From Tsuneonella suprasediminis (GTDB taxonomy: Bacteria > Pseudomonadota > Alphaproteobacteria > Sphingomonadales > Sphingomonadaceae), in the NCBI RefSeq assembly GCF_003605755.1, contig NZ_RAHJ01000011.1, positions 62,001 through 126,000 of the forward strand: a stretch of DNA of 64,000 nucleotides, written 5' to 3'. Numbering within the stretch: position 1 is the stretch's first letter; each line of letters begins with the position of its first letter. The position numbers and the translations under genes were made by a program. Shown here piece by piece: positions 59,535 through 64,000 of this stretch. The notes below the pieces were generated by a model, which made no database searches, was not told where the DNA came from, and worked only from the letters and a program-made list of their open reading frames with translations.

Positions 59535-60324
59535 GTTTCGCCTCGCCGTGTGTGTGGTGCCACAGGAAGCTGGACCCCGGATCAAGTCCGGGGTGACGAT
59601 GAGGTTGGGTGGCGCTCTGGCACGCCGACGAGGTGCGCCGTTCAGGCGAGCGCGCAGGTCCGCACCCTCCTGCCACGCCAACACCGCCCGCTATGCCCCC
59701 GTACCACTCCACCACGGCAGCGCCATACGCCCGCATCACCTCACGCCGTCGCCCCGGACCTGATCCGGGGCCCCGCTGTTCTTCCGCGCTGCGCTTAGGG
59801 GAGCCGGCCCCCGGCAGAGGCACCGGGGTGACGATGGGGAATGGTACGCTCTGGCAGGCGGATGGGGCACGGGGATCGGGCGAACGCGCAGGTCCGCCCC
59901 CTCCTGCCTCACAAGCACCGCACGGTATGCCACCACACCACTCCATCACGGCAGCGCCATACGCCCGCATCACCTCACACCGTCGCCCCGGACCTGATCC
60001 GGGGCCCCGCTGTTCTTCCGCGCTACGCTTAGGGGAGCTGGACCCCGGCAGAGGCACCGGGGTGACGATGCAACTTGGCGCGCCCTGGCAGGCGAGCGAC
60101 GCACAGCACTCACCCCACCCGCGATTGCTGCTGTCCTACACCGAACCGATCGGGCATTCAGGGCTAATGCACCGCATTGCCGCCTGCCAGACCGCTGAAT
60201 CATGGGTGTTTTGCCCATGCATTCCGGCAGGGGACTTTTTTGCCTCAGGACAGTGTAACATGCGGTCCATGTCTCACCGGGCGATGCCGCAAAACAGGCC
60301 GCAAAGCAGGCCGGTTGCCGCCTG
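59535..60324. other. 790-bp non-coding region with tandem repeats
   Basis: Holds the 234-bp tandem repeats (59569-60105) and a further ~220 bp with no recognised element. Long antisense open frames here are only the repeat read in frame; 234 is divisible by three. Confidence 0.6.
59569..60105. repeat. tandem repeat, 234-bp unit, about 2.3 copies, with REP-like palindromes
   Basis: Copies begin at 59569, 59803 and 60037 (third copy partial), an exact 234-bp step. Shared blocks include CACGGCAGCGCCATACGCCC and CCGCTGTTCTTCCGCGCT. Each copy carries G+C-rich palindromes such as CCCCGGATCAAGTCCGGGG (59575-59593) and CCCCGGACCTGATCCGGGG (59754-59772 and 59994 onward). Copies differ at scattered positions, so the duplication is not recent. 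Such palindromes are common between genes in this bacterial group. Confidence 0.85.
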
Positions 60325-61245
60325 TCAGAGCCAGCCTTGCGCGCGATACCAGCGGGCGGTTGCCGCCAGCCCGGCAGCGGTGGCGATATGCGGTTGCCAC
60401 ACCGATTGCGGAACATGGAACGCGGGCCGCGCCACCCAGTCGGGGTGTGTCATGTATCCCACCCGATCGGCCGTCAGCCGCGCCCCGGCCCCGCGCACCA
60501 GCCGGTCGATCCGCGCACCGAGCGACAGGATCGCTTTCGGCAGCGACAGCACCAGCGGGCGCTTGCCCACCGCTTCACCGATCAGCAGTGCCATTTCCAC
60601 ATGAGTGAGGCCGCCCGGATGCCCGTCGTCGGGCTCGAACAGCTTGCCGCTGACCGCTTCGCCACCGGGAATCAGCGCCACCAGCAGCGCAGCGAGATCG
60701 TCGACATGGATCATCGACACGCGACCGGGCGGCGGGACCGGCACAACGCCGAGCTTTGCCGCGCGAAACAGTTCGAACATGTCGCGATCGCGCGGGCCAT
60801 ACACCGCCGGGGGACGCACTACGGTCCAGTCGAAATCGCTCTCCATCACCAGCCGTTCGGCGCGTTCCTTCGACGCGCCATAGACCGAAAGCTGCGGCTC
60901 CCGCGCGGACAGCGATGATACGCAGACGAAGCGCGGCACGCCCGCCGTCGCCGCGGCCGCCAGCAGGTTGCGCGTGCCATCGACATTGGCGACTTCGAAT
61001 GCAGCGGTATCGGGCGCGTTGGTCAGACCCGCCACGTGGATCACAACACCGGCCCCGGCGACCAGTTGCGCCAGCGCGTCATGGTTGCTCAGACCGCCCT
61101 GCACCCATTCAACATCACCGCGATCATCGGGAATAGTGCGGGCCAGCGCGCGCACCGGCACCCCTCGGGCAGCCAGCACCTGCCGTGTCGCCTGTCCGAC
61201 AAAGCCTGTCCCGCCAGTCAGCGCGACGAGCGGCGGCTGGGTCAC
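60325..61245 (-). CDS. NAD-dependent epimerase/dehydratase (extended SDR)
   Basis: 306 residues. N-terminal Rossmann motif VALTGGTGFVGQATRQVL and the active-site YGASKERAERLV (YxxxK) with an upstream Ser (CVSSLSARE). The C-terminal half has no sequence that fixes a substrate; candidates are a nucleotide-sugar or NADH-ubiquinone-assembly-like SDR. The start overlaps the proB stop by 4 bp (ATGA), so it is translationally coupled to proB-obgE. No role in proline synthesis is implied. Confidence 0.85.
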   Translation of the reverse strand: MTQPPLVALTGGTGFVGQATRQVLAARGVPVRALARTIPDDRGDVEWVQGGLSNHDALAQLVAGAGVVIHVAGLTNAPDTAAFEVANVDGTRNLLAAAATAGVPRFVCVSSLSAREPQLSVYGASKERAERLVMESDFDWTVVRPPAVYGPRDRDMFELFRAAKLGVVPVPPPGRVSMIHVDDLAALLVALIPGGEAVSGKLFEPDDGHPGGLTHVEMALLIGEAVGKRPLVLSLPKAILSLGARIDRLVRGAGARLTADRVGYMTHPDWVARPAFHVPQSVWQPHIATAAGLAATARWYRAQGWL

Positions 61246-62375
61246 AGCAGAACCATATGATCGCGGTGAACCACCGCTGCGCGCGGGGTGTAGCCGAGCA
61301 GTTCGGCCTGTTCGGCCCCCTTGCGCCCGGCAATCTTGCGCGATTCGTCGGCGTCGTATTCGGCCAGCCCCTGCGCGATGGGCGAACCGTCGACGGAGGC
61401 AATCGTGACCACGTCGCCGCGTTTGAACGCGCCATCGACATTGGTGACCCCGGCGGCCAGCAAGCTGGCGCCTTTGCCCAGCGCCGCCTTCGCCCCGTCA
61501 TCGACCGTCAGCGTGCCCTTGATCGCGATCCGGCCACCCAGCCACGCCTTGCGCCCGGCATCGTTGCGGCGCGGGGCGAACACGCTGGCCCGGTCCGAAT
61601 GGAGTGCACACGACAGCGGCTGTTCGTGCAGCCCGTTGACGATCGCCAGCGCGATCCCGGCGCGGGTAGCAATCTCCGCCGCCTGAATCTTCGACGTCAT
61701 CCCGCCAGAGCCCATGCCCGACGCCGAACCGCCGTCGGCCATCGCGCGGATACGCGAATCGATCTTCTGGATCAGGGGGATAAGCTGCGCCCCCTCTTCC
61801 TTCGGATTGCGGTCGTACAGGCCGTCCACATCGCTCAGCAACACGATGGCATCGGCCAGCGCCGCCTGTGCCACGCGCGCACCCAGACGGTCGTTATCGC
61901 CGAAGCGGATGCCCCATGTGGCAACCGAGTCGTTCTCGTTGACCACGGGCACAGCCCCGCATTCCAGCAGATGAACCAATGTGGCCGAGGCATTGAGATA
62001 CCGCCGCCGATCCTCCAGATCATCCAGCGTGACCAGCATCTGGGCGGCGGCAATGTCGTTCTGCCCCAACAGTTCGGCCCAGAGGCCCGACAGTTCGATC
62101 TGCCCCACCGCCGCCGCAGCCTGCGCGTCGGCCAGACTGGCGCGGCCGCCCTTCTCCAGACCCAGCCGCGCCGCGCCCAGCGCAATCGCGCCGGAGCTGA
62201 CCACGGCCACCTGCTGCCCGTTGGAACGTGCCGTGGCGATCTCTTCCACAAGACTCGACAGCCATTCGCGCCGGACCAAACCATCTTTGCCGACAAGCAG
62301 GGCGGAACCCACCTTGATGACAAGGCGGGGGCAGGCGACGGGATCGAACAGATCGGAAAGAGTGGAAACAGTCAT
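61242..62375 (-). CDS. proB: glutamate 5-kinase
   Basis: First step of proline synthesis, phosphorylating glutamate. 377 residues: amino-acid-kinase domain with RLVIKVGSALLVGKDGLVRR, VSSGAIALGAARLGL, VNENDSVATWGIRFGDNDRL and GSGGMTSKIQAAEIATRAGI. A C-terminal PUA domain follows (GDVVTIASVDGSPIAQGLAE). Start is the ATG at 62373-62375; the further open frame to 62411 is not kinase-like. It lies 54 bp after obgE, a frequent pairing. Confidence 0.96.
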   Translation of the reverse strand: MTVSTLSDLFDPVACPRLVIKVGSALLVGKDGLVRREWLSSLVEEIATARSNGQQVAVVSSGAIALGAARLGLEKGGRASLADAQAAAAVGQIELSGLWAELLGQNDIAAAQMLVTLDDLEDRRRYLNASATLVHLLECGAVPVVNENDSVATWGIRFGDNDRLGARVAQAALADAIVLLSDVDGLYDRNPKEEGAQLIPLIQKIDSRIRAMADGGSASGMGSGGMTSKIQAAEIATRAGIALAIVNGLHEQPLSCALHSDRASVFAPRRNDAGRKAWLGGRIAIKGTLTVDDGAKAALGKGASLLAAGVTNVDGAFKRGDVVTIASVDGSPIAQGLAEYDADESRKIAGRKGAEQAELLGYTPRAAVVHRDHMVLL

Positions 62376-62429
62376 GCGCGGGCATGTAGCGAAGGATCGC
62401 GCGCGCGTCACCCGGTCACACGAAGTACC

Positions 62430-63515
<1,086 letters not shown>

Positions 63516-63619
63516 TCAAACACCGGATGGCGCATCAATGGACAGCAAACGCGGTCCGTAGCACCGAAGGTGCGAGGAAATCGCATACGCAATTGCGTGC
63601 ACGGAAAGCAAAGACGAAC

Positions 63620-63695
<76 letters not shown>

Positions 63696-63803
63696 GTTCC
63701 AGTCCCTCTGTCACACAGTGCCCGGTGGATGTGTCCGGGACTATGCCGAAGAGCGCGCCCCTTAGCGAAAGCGGCGCGCCCTGCAAAGATCAAATCCTCC
63801 CGC

Positions 63804-64000
63804 TCAGCCTTCTCCGCCCGAGCTGTTGCCCGGTGGGGTCGTCTGCGGCAAGGTGATTGTCGGCACCGGGGTGGCGGTCGTATTCGACGCTGGCGGGAGC
63901 GTCAGGGTCGGTGCCGGGGGTGCGGCGGTTTCGCTCGCCACTGTGGGGAGAGTAATGGTGGGCACTGCCGTCTCTTCCGAAGAATCCGCCGATGTTGCCA
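63804..64000 (-). CDS. C-terminus of a Pro/Thr-rich repeat protein (cut by window edge)
   Basis: The last 65 residues of a protein whose start lies beyond the window. Three spaced copies of a short motif are visible: VPTITLPTV, APTLTLPPA and VPTITLPQT, separated by Ser/Thr/Ala-rich linkers, ending GNSSGGEG. Low-complexity Pro/Thr tails of this kind occur in secreted or envelope proteins, but no family can be named. Codon use looks like its neighbours. Confidence 0.7.
   Translation of the reverse strand, partial: ATSADSSEETAVPTITLPTVASETAAPPAPTLTLPPASNTTATPVPTITLPQTTPPGNSSGGEG

Noticed and set aside
59011-60057. 348-codon minus-strand open frame running from the repeat into oxyR
   Set aside because: It is the 234-bp repeat read in frame plus antisense of oxyR. 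The repeated EEQRGPGSGPGRR peptide is a by-product of the DNA palindromes.
59569-60105. Possible CRISPR array
   Set aside because: The repeat unit is 234 bp with only about two copies and no short direct repeat with variable spacers.

Overview
The window looks like a chromosomal piece of an alphaproteobacterium, most likely Sphingomonadales and probably Erythrobacteraceae. This is inferred from the S10/spc and str gene order, the RG-rich N-terminal extension of ribosomal protein S5, a fused CysN-CysC, an imuA-imuB-dnaE2 cassette behind a GTTC-N7-GTTC LexA box, a ZnuD-like zinc receptor, and the CCCCGGATCAAGTCCGGGG-type intergenic palindromes. No sequence search was run, so the placement is by recognition only.

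Layout. (1) Positions 1-16706, minus strand: rpsL-rpsG-fusA-tuf, a strong terminator, a new promoter with a structured leader, then the S10 and spc clusters from rpsJ to secY and the start of adk. (2) 17102-20841: a MAPEG membrane protein, then rpmF-plsX-fabH-ihfA-merR on the plus strand (fatty acid and phospholipid initiation plus IHF). (3) 21482-25071: sulfate activation, cysD-cysNC-cysQ, divergent from a LuxR-type regulator. (4) 26284-33928, minus strand: a tightly coupled five-gene cluster encoding a stand-alone response regulator, a TPR/beta-barrel outer membrane protein, a membrane-anchored HEAT-repeat protein, a processive family-2 glycosyltransferase and a MASE1-PAS hybrid kinase with REC and HPt domains. 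It reads as a polysaccharide synthesis/export machine with its own phosphorelay. This is the best candidate for an undescribed system here. (5) 34487-43976: a DUF3592-like protein, a ZnuD-like receptor behind a possible Zur box, an integrase remnant, and the SOS mutagenesis cassette imuA-imuB-dnaE2. (6) 44528-50482: a tandem-TetR regulator divergent from a TonB receptor, a secreted SurE-like phosphatase and a lipoprotein phosphatase. The first two of these three are interrupted by single-base length changes in C-runs. (7) 50597-51285: remnants of at least two IS families.

(8) 51476-59534: tRNA-Met(CAT), a 2'-5' RNA ligase-like protein, mltG-fabF-acpP, aspS, rnd, an MntA/HepT pair in which the toxin is internally deleted, and oxyR. 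(9) 59569-60105: tandem 234-bp repeats carrying REP-like palindromes. (10) 60325-64000: an NAD-dependent epimerase, proB, obgE, tRNA-Ala(CGC), and the C-terminus of a Pro/Thr-rich repeat protein. No CRISPR array, rRNA operon, complete insertion sequence or prophage was seen.

Several regulatory structures stand out: an intrinsic terminator inside the rpsJ leader (possible attenuation of the S10 operon), a terminator-like hairpin between rpmD and rplO, a hairpin immediately before rplC, and a large hairpin between acpP and fabF.
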